6,206 nucleotides of DNA. Origin: CAIWKO01 sp964469155 (GTDB taxonomy: Bacteria; Bacteroidota; Bacteroidia; Bacteroidales; CAIWKO01). The stretch covers positions 1 to 6,206 of the forward strand of contig CAYXXU010000120.1 of assembly GCA_964469155.1 (NCBI GenBank), read 5' to 3'. The notes beneath the pieces are model-generated. The model was not told the DNA's origin. It did no database searches and was given only the letters and a program-made list of their open reading frames with translations. Each line of letters begins with the position of its first letter. The first letter of the stretch is position 1. This document shows, one piece after another, positions 1 through 5,983 of this stretch. A program made the translations under genes and the position numbers.

Positions 1-185
1 GGGTGGTAATCGTCCTGTTCCAGGTCGAAGGCAATGGGGATAAGTCCCTTATGGGCTTCCCCAAGGGGGTTAAATGAGGCTATATCGCGCGATAAGGCGA
101 CGACCTTATGATCTGCATTTGCCAGGAATAACCTGCAAATTTCAAATCCTATTCCTTTTCCGGCTCCGGTAACAATAATGTTCAT
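1..185 (-). CDS. Short-chain dehydrogenase/reductase (SDR), N-terminal part only
   Basis: Only the first 61 codons lie in the window; the gene continues past the left edge. The protein opens MNIIVTGAGKGIG, which is the Rossmann-fold beta strand plus the TGxxxGxG dinucleotide-binding motif of classical SDR oxidoreductases (T6-G13). It is followed by an amphipathic helix (FEICRLFLAN), a second beta strand (HKVVALSRD, about 26-34) and a third strand (LIPIAFDLEQDD) whose D54 is placed like the SDR adenine-ring aspartate. An NAD(P)-dependent cytosolic oxidoreductase is therefore expected, but the catalytic Ser/Tyr/Lys and the substrate pocket are outside the window, so the substrate is unknown. 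The ATG lies 19 nt after the gyrB stop on the same strand with no visible promoter or terminator between, so co-transcription with gyrB is likely. No Shine-Dalgarno is evident. The motif makes the family secure; any more specific name would be guesswork. Confidence 0.85.
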   Translation of the reverse strand, partial: MNIIVTGAGKGIGFEICRLFLANADHKVVALSRDIASFNPLGEAHKGLIPIAFDLEQDDYH

Positions 186-204
186 AAGCCATTTGAATTA
201 CTCT

Positions 205-2184
205 TTAAATATCGATACGGGCGTATTTGGCATTTTTCTCAATAAACTCGCGTCGTGGGGGCACCTCATCGCCCATCAGCATTGAAAATATACGGTCGGC
301 TTCGGTTCCACTTTCGATGGTAACCTGCCTCAATGTACGGAATTCGGGGTTCATAGTAGTATCCCAGAGTTGTTCTGAGTTCATTTCTCCCAACCCTTTG
401 TAGCGTTGAATATGGATGTTGGATTCTTTACCTGTTTTAGAAAATTCGGCCACAATGGCAATCCGTTCTTCTTCCGTCCAGCAATAGTGCTGTTCATTTC
501 CTTTTTTAATAAGGTAGAGCGGGGGAGTGGCTATGTAAACATGTCCGCGTTCTATCAGTTCTTTCATATAGCGGAAGAAGAAGGTAAGGATGAGTGTGGC
601 AATATGACTGCCGTCAACATCGGCATCGGTCATGATGATTACTTTATAATAGCGCAGCTTTTCGAGGTTGAGCCCTTTGCTGTCTTCGTCAGTTCCTATG
701 GTAATTCCTAATGCGGTAAAGATATTTTTGATCTCTTCCGATTCGAAGATACGGTAAGGCATGGCCTTTTCCACATTCAGAATCTTACCTCTGAGTGGCA
801 GAATAGCCTGAAATTTGCGGTCGCGTCCCTGTTTGGCCGTACCCCCTGCAGAATCACCTTCCACCAGGTAAATTTCGCAGAGAGAAGCGTCTTTTTCGCT
901 GCAATCGGATAATTTTCCCGGCAGACCTGATCCGGAAAGTACATTTTTACGTTGCACCAGTTCGCGGGCTTTGCGCGCTGCATGGCGGGCGGTGGCTGCC
1001 AATATCACCTTATTGACAATGGTGCGGGCTTCCTTAGGATTTTCTTCGAGGTAATAGTTAAGCAATTCGCCTACTATTTGGTCAACTGCACCCATAACTT
1101 CGTTGTTGCCGAGTTTGGTTTTGGTTTGACCTTCGAACTGTGGTTCCAGTACACTTACGGAAATAATTGCGGTTAAGCCTTCGCGGAAGTCGTCGCCGGC
1201 AATATCGAATTTCAGTTTGGCAAGCATACCCGATTTTTCGGCGTAGGATTTCAGTGTACGGGTGAGTGCTCTTCTGAAACCGGCCAAATGCGTTCCTCCT
1301 TCGTGGGTGTTGATATTATTTACGTAGGAGTGAATATTCTCAGCGTAGGAGGTATTATATTGCAGGGCGATCTGAATGGGAATATCATTTTTTTCGCCTT
1401 CAATGCAGATGGGTTCGGGCATCAGTTTTTCGCGGGTAGAATCGAGGTATTCGATAAAATCTTTCAAACCGTTTTCCGAATAGAATTCTTCGAAAAGATA
1501 ATTATCATTTTCATCTTTTTCGCGCAGGTCGGTGAGGGTCAGCCTAACCTTTTTATTCAGAAAAGCCAGTTCACGCAAGCGTGATGATAATATTTCAACA
1601 CTGTATTCCGAAACATAAAAAATACTTTTGTCGGGCATAAAGGTGACAGTGGTACCGGTGATTTCAGAATCCCCAATGGCCCTTACCGGATAAAGAGGTA
1701 TTCCACATTCATATTCCTGCTCGAAAACTTTACCTTCGCGGTGTACAGTAACTTTCAGATGGGAAGATAACGCGTTTACACACGAAACTCCTACTCCATG
1801 AAGCCCTCCGGAAACTTTATAGGATTGTTTATCGAATTTTCCCCCGGCATGAAGCACGGTCATAACTACTTCCAGAGCCGAGCGGCCTTCACCCTCGTGC
1901 ATGCCTGTTGGAATACCACGTCCGTTATCAGTAACGGTTATGGAATTGTCGGGGTTGATAAATACATCTATTTTATTGCAAAATCCACCCAAAGCTTCAT
2001 CAATAGAATTATCAACTACCTCATAAGCAAGGTGGTGAAGCCCGCGTGAACCTATATCCCCAATATACATTGCAGGACGCAAACGCACTGCTTCCAGCCC
2101 TTCAAGCACTTTTATACTATCGGCATCGTAAGATTTGTTTTCTAAAGTATTATCAATTACTTCATCATTTTCTTTATCACTCAT
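205..2184 (-). CDS. gyrB: DNA gyrase subunit B (ATPase subunit of type IIA topoisomerase)
   Basis: This is the 659-aa ATPase/Toprim subunit of gyrase, which with GyrA introduces negative supercoils using ATP. The GHKL ATPase domain holds YEVVDN (catalytic base E55, Mg ligand N59), DNGRGIP (D86-P92) and the ATP-lid glycines SGGLHGVG (125-132). The transducer domain holds the QTKTKLGN loop (353-360, K355 contacting the gamma phosphate). The Toprim domain has EGDSAGG (E442) and DADVDG (D520, D522, D524) as metal ligands, PLRGKILNVE (463-472), and the C-terminal QRYKGLGEMN and QLWDTTM motifs. All catalytic residues are present. The length matches non-enterobacterial GyrB, without the large insert of E. 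coli. GyrB rather than ParE is inferred from overall resemblance to Bacteroidota GyrB. The ATG at 2184 lies about 25 nt downstream of a TATCTTTG -7 box, which fixes the start. The gene is divergent from the DUF2784 gene and followed by an SDR gene. Confidence 0.97.
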   Translation of the reverse strand: MSDKENDEVIDNTLENKSYDADSIKVLEGLEAVRLRPAMYIGDIGSRGLHHLAYEVVDNSIDEALGGFCNKIDVFINPDNSITVTDNGRGIPTGMHEGEGRSALEVVMTVLHAGGKFDKQSYKVSGGLHGVGVSCVNALSSHLKVTVHREGKVFEQEYECGIPLYPVRAIGDSEITGTTVTFMPDKSIFYVSEYSVEILSSRLRELAFLNKKVRLTLTDLREKDENDNYLFEEFYSENGLKDFIEYLDSTREKLMPEPICIEGEKNDIPIQIALQYNTSYAENIHSYVNNINTHEGGTHLAGFRRALTRTLKSYAEKSGMLAKLKFDIAGDDFREGLTAIISVSVLEPQFEGQTKTKLGNNEVMGAVDQIVGELLNYYLEENPKEARTIVNKVILAATARHAARKARELVQRKNVLSGSGLPGKLSDCSEKDASLCEIYLVEGDSAGGTAKQGRDRKFQAILPLRGKILNVEKAMPYRIFESEEIKNIFTALGITIGTDEDSKGLNLEKLRYYKVIIMTDADVDGSHIATLILTFFFRYMKELIERGHVYIATPPLYLIKKGNEQHYCWTEEERIAIVAEFSKTGKESNIHIQRYKGLGEMNSEQLWDTTMNPEFRTLRQVTIESGTEADRIFSMLMGDEVPPRREFIEKNAKYARIDI

Positions 2185-2215
2185 AATCAGTCACTTAATA
2201 TTATTAAAATGTATA

Positions 2216-2250
2216 CAAAGATACTCATTTTTTGCTATACCCAATGCAAA
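2216..2250 (-). promoter_or_regulatory. Putative gyrB promoter (Bacteroidota type)
   Basis: On the minus strand TATCTTTG (2216-2223) matches the Bacteroidota -7 consensus TAnnTTTG exactly. A TTTG (2247-2250) lies 23 nt upstream as a -33 candidate, slightly farther than the usual spacing of about 19-21. Transcription would begin near 2208-2210, giving a leader of about 25 nt before the gyrB ATG. No start-site data; inferred from consensus and position. Confidence 0.6.
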
Positions 2251-2274
2251 ATATTTACTGTTAATTGAGAAAAG

Positions 2275-2291
2275 TTATCAACAGTTGATAA
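2275..2291. promoter_or_regulatory. 17-bp perfect palindrome in the gyrB/DUF2784 divergent region (candidate operator)
   Basis: TTATCAAC-A-GTTGATAA is a perfect inverted repeat with 8-bp arms and a single central A. Outer partial arms GTTAATT (2260-2266) and AATTAAC (2290-2296) extend the symmetry imperfectly. Its first nine bases, TTATCAACA, differ from the DnaA box TTATCCACA at one position. It is almost equidistant (about 60 bp) from the two proposed -7 boxes. The binding protein is unknown. Confidence 0.5.
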
Positions 2292-2311
2292 TTAACAAAT
2301 TATACTAACTT

Positions 2312-2347
2312 TTTGTGATATTGCGAACAAATTATACCTTATCTTTA
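2312..2347 (+). promoter_or_regulatory. Weak putative promoter for the DUF2784 gene
   Basis: TATCTTTA (2340-2347) matches the -7 consensus TAnnTTTG at all but the last base, with TTTG at 2312-2315, 24 nt upstream. It lies just before the ATG at 2363, so the leader would be very short (roughly 8-10 nt). The longer GTG start at 2315 would lie inside this promoter. Sequence match is imperfect, so this is tentative. Confidence 0.35.
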
Positions 2348-2362
2348 CTAAAAAAATATCCG

Positions 2363-2770
2363 ATGTTTTGGGTTCATGTTTTGGATTATTTTTTCCTGGT
2401 GTTTCATACGGCGCTTACTCTTTTTAATATACTGGGATGGATATGGAAGAAGACACGCCTGGCGAATTTTATTACCTTATCGTTAACGGCTTTGTCGTGG
2501 TTTGGGTTGGGCTTGTTCTATGGCATTGGTTTTTGCCCGCTTACGGAGTGGCATTGGCAGGTGTTAGAGAAACTGGGGCAACATAATTTGCCTTATTCCT
2601 ACATAACTTACATCATTCACCGCCTTACGGGACTGGAGGTAAATGACCGTTTGGTGGAAGTTTCGACGGCTGTTGTATTTTTCCTTTCCTTTTTTATTTC
2701 GGGATACCTGAATTTTTTTCTGAGGAAGAAGAAAATGTCAAATAAACGTTCTTCTAAAAGCCAGGAATAA
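2363..2770 (+). CDS. DUF2784-type small integral membrane protein
   Basis: A 135-aa protein with about three hydrophobic segments (roughly residues 5-27, 34-56 and 98-119) and a basic, Ser-rich cytoplasmic-looking tail (RKKKMSNKRSSKSQE). The pattern recognised from the DUF2784 family is an N-terminal membrane helix with FHTALTLFNILGW, then GFCPLTEWHWQVLE (C58, P59, L60, T61, W63, W65), then PYSYITYIIHRLTGL. The function of this family is not known to me, and nothing in the sequence suggests an enzyme. C58 in the CPLT motif and the tryptophans are the most conserved-looking positions. The frame is also open from a GTG at 2315, but the ATG at 2363 starts cleanly at the first hydrophobic helix and lies after the proposed promoter, so it is preferred. 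It is divergent from gyrB and followed by a weak hairpin and a repeat-filled spacer. Confidence 0.8.
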   Translation: MFWVHVLDYFFLVFHTALTLFNILGWIWKKTRLANFITLSLTALSWFGLGLFYGIGFCPLTEWHWQVLEKLGQHNLPYSYITYIIHRLTGLEVNDRLVEVSTAVVFFLSFFISGYLNFFLRKKKMSNKRSSKSQE

Positions 2771-2782
2771 AATATAACTGCG

Positions 2783-2809
2783 AAGCTGCAAGTTGTGGCT
2801 TAATTATTT
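2783..2809 (+). terminator. Weak candidate terminator hairpin after the DUF2784 gene
   Basis: Beginning 13 nt past the stop, AAGCTGC (2783-2789) and GTGGCTT (2795-2801) can pair as a 7-bp RNA stem (two G-U pairs) around the loop AAGTT, followed by the A/T-rich AATTATTT. The stem is weak and the tail is not a clean U run, so termination is only possible. Confidence 0.3.
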
Positions 2810-2824
2810 GAGCACAGTTTAGAA

Positions 2825-2844
2825 AACACTCCCGAACACTCCCA
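2825..2844. repeat. Two-copy 10-bp direct repeat
   Basis: AACACTCCCG is followed immediately by AACACTCCCA: nine identical bases at a 10-bp step. The second copy ends inside the first unit of the 21-bp array, so the two repeat types abut. No coding frame with a start codon covers it. Confidence 0.75.
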
Positions 2845-2954
2845 ACTATTTGTAGCTTCAAAGCAATTATTTGTAGCTTTAAAGCAACTATTTGTTGCTA
2901 CGAAGCAACTTTTTGTTGCCACAAAGCAATTAATTATTGCTACGAAGCAAATAG
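2843..2954. repeat. 21-bp tandem repeat array, five units plus a 7-bp remnant
   Basis: Units begin with CAA at 2843, 2864, 2885, 2906 and 2927, with a partial unit CAAATAG at 2948. The invariant parts are CAA at the start and AAG at the end, with a GC in the middle. Units 3 to 5 give alternating inverted repeats: GCAAC-N5-GTTGC, or GCAAT-N5-ATTGC in unit 5, and GTTGCT-ACGA-AGCAAC. In plus-strand frame the units read as the heptad Q-L-F-V-A-[S/T]-K with mainly synonymous differences at the Leu and Ala codons. That frame has no ATG, GTG or TTG between its upstream stop (2801-2803) and the array, so it is not called as a gene. It fills most of the spacer ahead of the M50 gene. Confidence 0.9.
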
Positions 2955-3015
2955 TCCTGTGTATGAATACTTTTACTTACATGGTCTGATCAATACTTCG
3001 ATTAAAAAATCAATA

Positions 3016-3741
3016 ATGATCGTCTATTCCTTACGACTTGAAGATATTTTTCATTACTTTGCACTCACAAATCACTTGTTTTTGAACAAAGAGTATTTTC
3101 TGTATGCATTGCCCTTGTTGGTATTACTAACGAACCGAATTCCCTACGTGGGAAAATTCTTACGAATTGTCAATACACTGATTCACGAAAGCGGACACGC
3201 TTTTGTAGCTTTGCTTAGCAGAGGCGAAGTATATGAAGTGGAACTTTTCAGCGACCGTTCAGGTACAGCCACCACCAAAACCAGTGGGAAATTCAGCAGG
3301 TTTCTGGTAGCTATTGCGGGCTATCCTTTCGGGTCGGCTTTTGCCTGGCTGATGTTTTATTTTATCAGTCGAAACCATATCGATTGGGTATTGTATATAC
3401 TGGCTTGCATAGCCCTGGTGAATCTCGCCCTGCTGGTACGCAATACTTTTGGAATATTCTGGCTCATTGCGTTTGTTGCCTTATTGATCATTGTAGTCTA
3501 TTACGGCAATGCAGACGTTACATATTATTTTTCGCTCTGGCTGGCCGGCATTTTGCTTTTCGAAGCCTTTTACTCAGCCATTGAATTATTGATCATTGCA
3601 GCTAAAAAGCCGAAATCGGCCGGTGATGCGTACAACCTTCAGAGTTTTACCGGCATCCCGGCATTAATTTGGGCCGTATTATTTGTTGCACAGGCTGGTT
3701 TTTTTATATACCTGAGTGTGAAAGTGGTTTTTGGAATTTAG
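3016..3741 (+). CDS. M50-type integral membrane zinc metallopeptidase (M50B-like)
   Basis: A 241-aa multi-spanning membrane protein with the zinc-protease motif HESGH (H57, E58, H61) just after a first hydrophobic segment. It then has AGYPFGSAFAW (about 101-111), several further helices (about 97-118, 122-140, 143-163, 170-187) and a late GDAYNLQSFTGIPALIWA block (203-220). D204 in that block is a plausible third zinc ligand, as in the M50/site-2-protease fold. This resembles the bacterial M50B group, which is predicted to cleave within or near the membrane; the substrate is unknown. The frame stays open back to a GTG at 2959, but the ATG at 3016 gives the usual compact N-terminus, and the extra 19 residues look like translated spacer. 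No Shine-Dalgarno or convincing -7 box is visible. Repeat arrays lie on both sides. It converges with the outer-membrane protein gene. Confidence 0.8.
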   Translation: MIVYSLRLEDIFHYFALTNHLFLNKEYFLYALPLLVLLTNRIPYVGKFLRIVNTLIHESGHAFVALLSRGEVYEVELFSDRSGTATTKTSGKFSRFLVAIAGYPFGSAFAWLMFYFISRNHIDWVLYILACIALVNLALLVRNTFGIFWLIAFVALLIIVVYYGNADVTYYFSLWLAGILLFEAFYSAIELLIIAAKKPKSAGDAYNLQSFTGIPALIWAVLFVAQAGFFIYLSVKVVFGI

Positions 3742-3770
3742 GGAAGGAATGTCCTGAAAGGTTTTAAAAA

Positions 3771-3860
3771 GTCAATGGTAGTCATTGGTAGTCATTATTA
3801 GTCATTTATTGTCATTAATTGTCATTAATTGTCATTATTAGTCAGTAATTGTCATTGATG
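3771..3860. repeat. Nine-unit tandem array with an exact 10-bp period
   Basis: Nine consecutive 10-bp units start at 3771, 3781 and so on to 3851, with no indels. All share GTCA at positions 1-4 and T at positions 6 and 9. Typical units are GTCATTGGTA, GTCATTATTA and GTCATTAATT. Because 10 is not a multiple of three and the array lies between convergent stop codons, it is non-coding. One unit per helical turn puts every GTCA on the same face of the DNA. No self-complementary hairpin is evident. Confidence 0.92.
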
Positions 3861-3890
3861 GTTTTCCGAACCCCCAACTCTCAACTTCTT

Positions 3891-3930
3891 CTTAGTGTTT
3901 CTTTGTGTTCTGAGTGTCATCGTGGTTTTC
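3891..3930. repeat. Degenerate GTG-phased repeat stretch
   Basis: GTG cores at 3895, 3905, 3914 and 3922 lie in similar surroundings (CTTAGTGTTT, CTTTGTGTTC, TGAGTGTCAT, CGTGGTTTTC), stepping 10, 9 and 8 bp. It resembles a low-complexity spacer type I have seen in Bacteroidota and other genomes. It is flanked by pyrimidine-rich CAACTC copies (3874 region and 3934 region). It is probably transcribed as the 3' end of the outer-membrane protein message. Loose period, so moderate confidence. Confidence 0.5.
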
Positions 3931-3951
3931 TTCAACTCTAAACATCTTTCC

Positions 3952-5148
3952 CTAAAAACCTCCGCCAACCGATAATCCTATTCCAGGCATTATTTCACCC
4001 GTGCCAACCACTATATGCGACATCACCGAAAGTCTCATAAAAAAATGTTCTTCGGTCACCCAACGAAAGGCCAGTGCCGGAACAATGTTTACATTGAACT
4101 CATCGAGCAGGAAATTTTCGAAATTGGAATACAAGCCTGCCTCAAACTTTTTGGTGCCTCGTCCCAGCATTATGCTTCCGCCGACAGGTATGGCATATTT
4201 TTCACCGAAAATGCCAAATCCTCCACGAACCATCACGCTTAAGGCTCCCTTATCGAAAACATCCCTTTCGTAGTTGGCTGAATACACCAGAGAATTGCCG
4301 GCAACTTCGAGGTAGATGTAGTTTTTATAACCCCATGGCTTCAGTCTTCTATTAAAGGAAGTTAGCTCATCATCGGCCTTATACTGAAAGGTATAATCCA
4401 CTTCTTTTTTAACTGTTTTTTCTTCGAAAATTTCAGGTTCGGCATTATCGAGTGCCCATATAAACCCTATATCCAATCCTGCCGACCAATTGCGGGTATC
4501 GGTACTCATATCCTCAATCATATCCATTGAGCCGGTTTTGAATGAAATGAACTGATAACGGGCAGCGGGAAGAATATCGAGGGTCATTCTTTTGGTCAAA
4601 GGAATTGAAATGCCAGCTTTAACAATAGCGCTGATTCCGGTCCCAAAAGTTAAAACATCGCCTGTTTTTTCTTCATCCGAAACGCTGAAAGGATCGTTAC
4701 CCCCTTTTTTGATGATGGAATAATCGCTGAATTTCAAATTAATCGAATAACCCAGGCTGCCCTGAAAACGAACCTTTCCTGTATTCATTTTATATCCCAC
4801 CAAAAACGGAACGCTCAAAAACATCTGATGGCTCGTCTTATCTTCGGTATAGGTCCAGTTTCGGCCGTAAGCCATTACATTAAAGGTCTGTGTCGGATAA
4901 CTTGCTCCCAACCAGGTATAATTCACTCCGGATTCAATAAAAAATCCGTGTTTCAGTTTATTTACAAAGCGATAGCCTGCTGATAGACCAAAACGGGGAG
5001 AAGGCGAAATGCTGTCGGCATCATAATCCAGCCCCGTGAGTGCAGGAGAAACAAAAAATCCGGTAGACCTTATCAGTGTATCAGATATTTGACCTTGTGA
5101 AATTCCGGAAGCCAGCGCAAACAGCATCAGTAGGAACACTTTTTTCAT
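3952..5148 (-). CDS. Outer-membrane beta-barrel protein, function unknown
   Basis: A 398-aa exported protein. Residues 1-20 (MKKVFLLMLFALASGISQGQ) form a Sec signal peptide with no lipobox cysteine. The mature part alternates amphipathic strands and turns and ends in ...SVGGGF, a terminal Phe typical of barrels inserted by BAM. There are two halves: about 25-232, resembling OMP_b-brl/PorT-like barrels, and about 274-398, beginning NYIYLEVAGNSLVYSANYER, a pattern I recognise from other Bacteroidota outer-membrane proteins. They are joined by an acidic/basic linker (EPEIFEEKTVKKEVDY). No TonB box, carboxylate plug or SusC/D feature is seen. A GTG at 5172 would add eight residues, but it overlaps a perfect -7 box, so the ATG at 5148 that begins the signal peptide is chosen. 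Transport or structural role cannot be told from sequence. Confidence 0.8.
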   Translation of the reverse strand: MKKVFLLMLFALASGISQGQISDTLIRSTGFFVSPALTGLDYDADSISPSPRFGLSAGYRFVNKLKHGFFIESGVNYTWLGASYPTQTFNVMAYGRNWTYTEDKTSHQMFLSVPFLVGYKMNTGKVRFQGSLGYSINLKFSDYSIIKKGGNDPFSVSDEEKTGDVLTFGTGISAIVKAGISIPLTKRMTLDILPAARYQFISFKTGSMDMIEDMSTDTRNWSAGLDIGFIWALDNAEPEIFEEKTVKKEVDYTFQYKADDELTSFNRRLKPWGYKNYIYLEVAGNSLVYSANYERDVFDKGALSVMVRGGFGIFGEKYAIPVGGSIMLGRGTKKFEAGLYSNFENFLLDEFNVNIVPALAFRWVTEEHFFMRLSVMSHIVVGTGEIMPGIGLSVGGGF

Positions 5149-5171
5149 CTGAAATGGTTTTATAACAAGCA

Positions 5172-5179
5172 CAAATCTA
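5172..5179 (-). promoter_or_regulatory. Putative -7 box for the outer-membrane protein gene
   Basis: TAGATTTG on the minus strand matches TAnnTTTG exactly and lies 23 nt upstream of the ATG at 5148, giving a leader of roughly 15-20 nt. No clear TTTG -33 element is seen at the expected distance. The A/T-only palindrome TAAAAT-A-ATTTTA lies about 30 nt upstream (5211-5223). Confidence 0.55.
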
Positions 5180-5262
5180 TAAAAAAAGCAGTTTAATTAA
5201 TTCCGACAGGTAAAATAATTTTATGCAGGATTTTTTCGATCAGTAATAATCTGTTTGCTGGC

Positions 5263-5964
5263 TTATCTTCTTTTTGAATGTTTTAATGCCAGATGAAATA
5301 TTATTGAATCAGAAATCTCATCAGGGCTGAATTTTTGTGTATTGTAATAAATATCAAAAACAGGATCTTTCATTGCTTTGGTCTTCACAAAAATACTACG
5401 ATGGTAATCAATATCTTCTGCATGGGCGCGGGCTTCTTCCTGGGTTTTAAAATTGCCCTTATCAATAAGCCTTTTGACCCTCCATTCGATAGGCGCTACC
5501 AGTCGAATATGCAAACCTGATGAAATTTCGGCTGTGATGCCAACACCATTCCTGCCAATAATGATGATATTCCCTTTCGAAGCAAAATCAATTATTACGT
5601 TAGTCAGGGTATGAATAATTTTTCTGTCAGATTTATAATATTTTTCAGAAAAAGCATTCAGTATTTCGTCGATAGTACTTCGTTTCTCTTCATAAAATAT
5701 TTTCTCTATTCTTGAGGTATCAACATTCAGTTCGTGGGCAGCCTGCTCCATGATCTCTTTACTGATTACCTTCCATTTACCAGAAGGAAGACCAGCCTGG
5801 GGGCCGGAATTTAGTTTTTTTTCAAGGCAGGCAGCAATTTCTTTGGCCGGGCATCCATATTCCCTTGAAATGGTAATAAAGGGCCTGGATTCAACCGCTA
5901 TGGTTTCTTTTGAGGCTGAGGTATTAAAACGTTCAACCATATATTGAAGTAAAACATTTACCAT
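5263..5964 (-). CDS. Cytidylate-kinase-like family protein (Cytidylate_kin2 type), degenerate P-loop
   Basis: A 233-aa soluble protein with the layout of the cytidylate-kinase-like family: PFITISREYGCPAKEIAACL (28-47) where the P-loop lies, a helical NMP-binding-like middle with IEKIFYEEKRSTIDEIL, then GNIIIIGRNGVGI (131-143), HIRLVAPIEWRVKRLI (152-167) with LID-type arginines, and DIDYHRSIFVK...FDIYYNTQKFSPDEI (185-217). The first motif lacks the Walker A GxxxxGK[S/T]; GSGG of relatives is replaced by GCPA. ATP-dependent kinase activity is therefore uncertain and the true CMP kinase (cmk) is probably elsewhere. I recall related GCP-type members in Bacteroidota but know no assigned function. 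The ATG at 5964 is fixed by an AAAGGAGGT Shine-Dalgarno 4 nt upstream; an internal ATG at 5940 lacks one. The next gene on this strand, the outer-membrane protein, has its own -7 box. Confidence 0.75.
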   Translation of the reverse strand: MVNVLLQYMVERFNTSASKETIAVESRPFITISREYGCPAKEIAACLEKKLNSGPQAGLPSGKWKVISKEIMEQAAHELNVDTSRIEKIFYEEKRSTIDEILNAFSEKYYKSDRKIIHTLTNVIIDFASKGNIIIIGRNGVGITAEISSGLHIRLVAPIEWRVKRLIDKGNFKTQEEARAHAEDIDYHRSIFVKTKAMKDPVFDIYYNTQKFSPDEISDSIIFHLALKHSKRR

Positions 5965-5968
5965 AATA

Positions 5969-5977
5969 ACCTCCTTT
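5969..5977 (-). promoter_or_regulatory. Strong Shine-Dalgarno for the cytidylate-kinase-like gene
   Basis: AAAGGAGGT on the minus strand is a nine-base match to the complement of the usual 16S rRNA 3' end, with 4 nt to the ATG. It decides the start at 5964 over the ATG at 5940. No comparable site precedes gyrB, the DUF2784, M50 or outer-membrane protein genes here. Confidence 0.8.
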
Positions 5978-5983
5978 TCTTTT

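Noticed and set aside
301..318. L35 in AVRLRPAMYIGD of GyrB as a possible odd active-site or drug-resistance change (positions approximate on the minus strand near 2080)
   Set aside because: This position varies (K, M, L) among Bacteroidota GyrB as far as I recall. R465 in PLRGK is likewise normal outside enterobacteria.
406..2049. Plus-strand open frames opposite gyrB (406-711, 952-1176, 1288-1584, 1798-2049)
   Set aside because: They are antisense shadows of a fully conserved gyrB and have no recognisable domains or translation signals.
2315..2362. GTG start giving a 151-aa DUF2784 protein
   Set aside because: The extra 16 residues overlap the proposed promoter and are unlike the family's N-terminus, which begins at the first membrane helix (ATG 2363).
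2843..2954. CRISPR-like array
   Set aside because: Units are directly contiguous with no unique spacers, are only 21 bp, and no cas genes are present.
2968..2975. TACTTTTA as a -7 box for the M50 gene
   Set aside because: One mismatch at the last G and no TTG/TTTG at a suitable upstream distance.
2804..2989. Plus-strand frame through the 21-bp repeats encoding Q-L-F-V-A-T-K heptads
   Set aside because: No ATG, GTG or TTG lies between the upstream stop and the array, so it is not called as a gene, though the codon pattern is reported as a finding.
2959..3015. GTG start giving a 260-aa M50 protein
   Set aside because: The extension begins just after the repeat array, has no ribosome site, and the ATG at 3016 gives a more usual N-terminus. 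It cannot be wholly excluded.
3747..3760. AGGA-ATG-TCCT hairpin after the M50 stop as a terminator
   Set aside because: The stem is only 4 bp and no U run follows directly.
5149..5172. GTG start adding eight residues to the outer-membrane protein
   Set aside because: It lies on the -7 box TAGATTTG and would put MLVIKPFQ before an otherwise perfect signal peptide.
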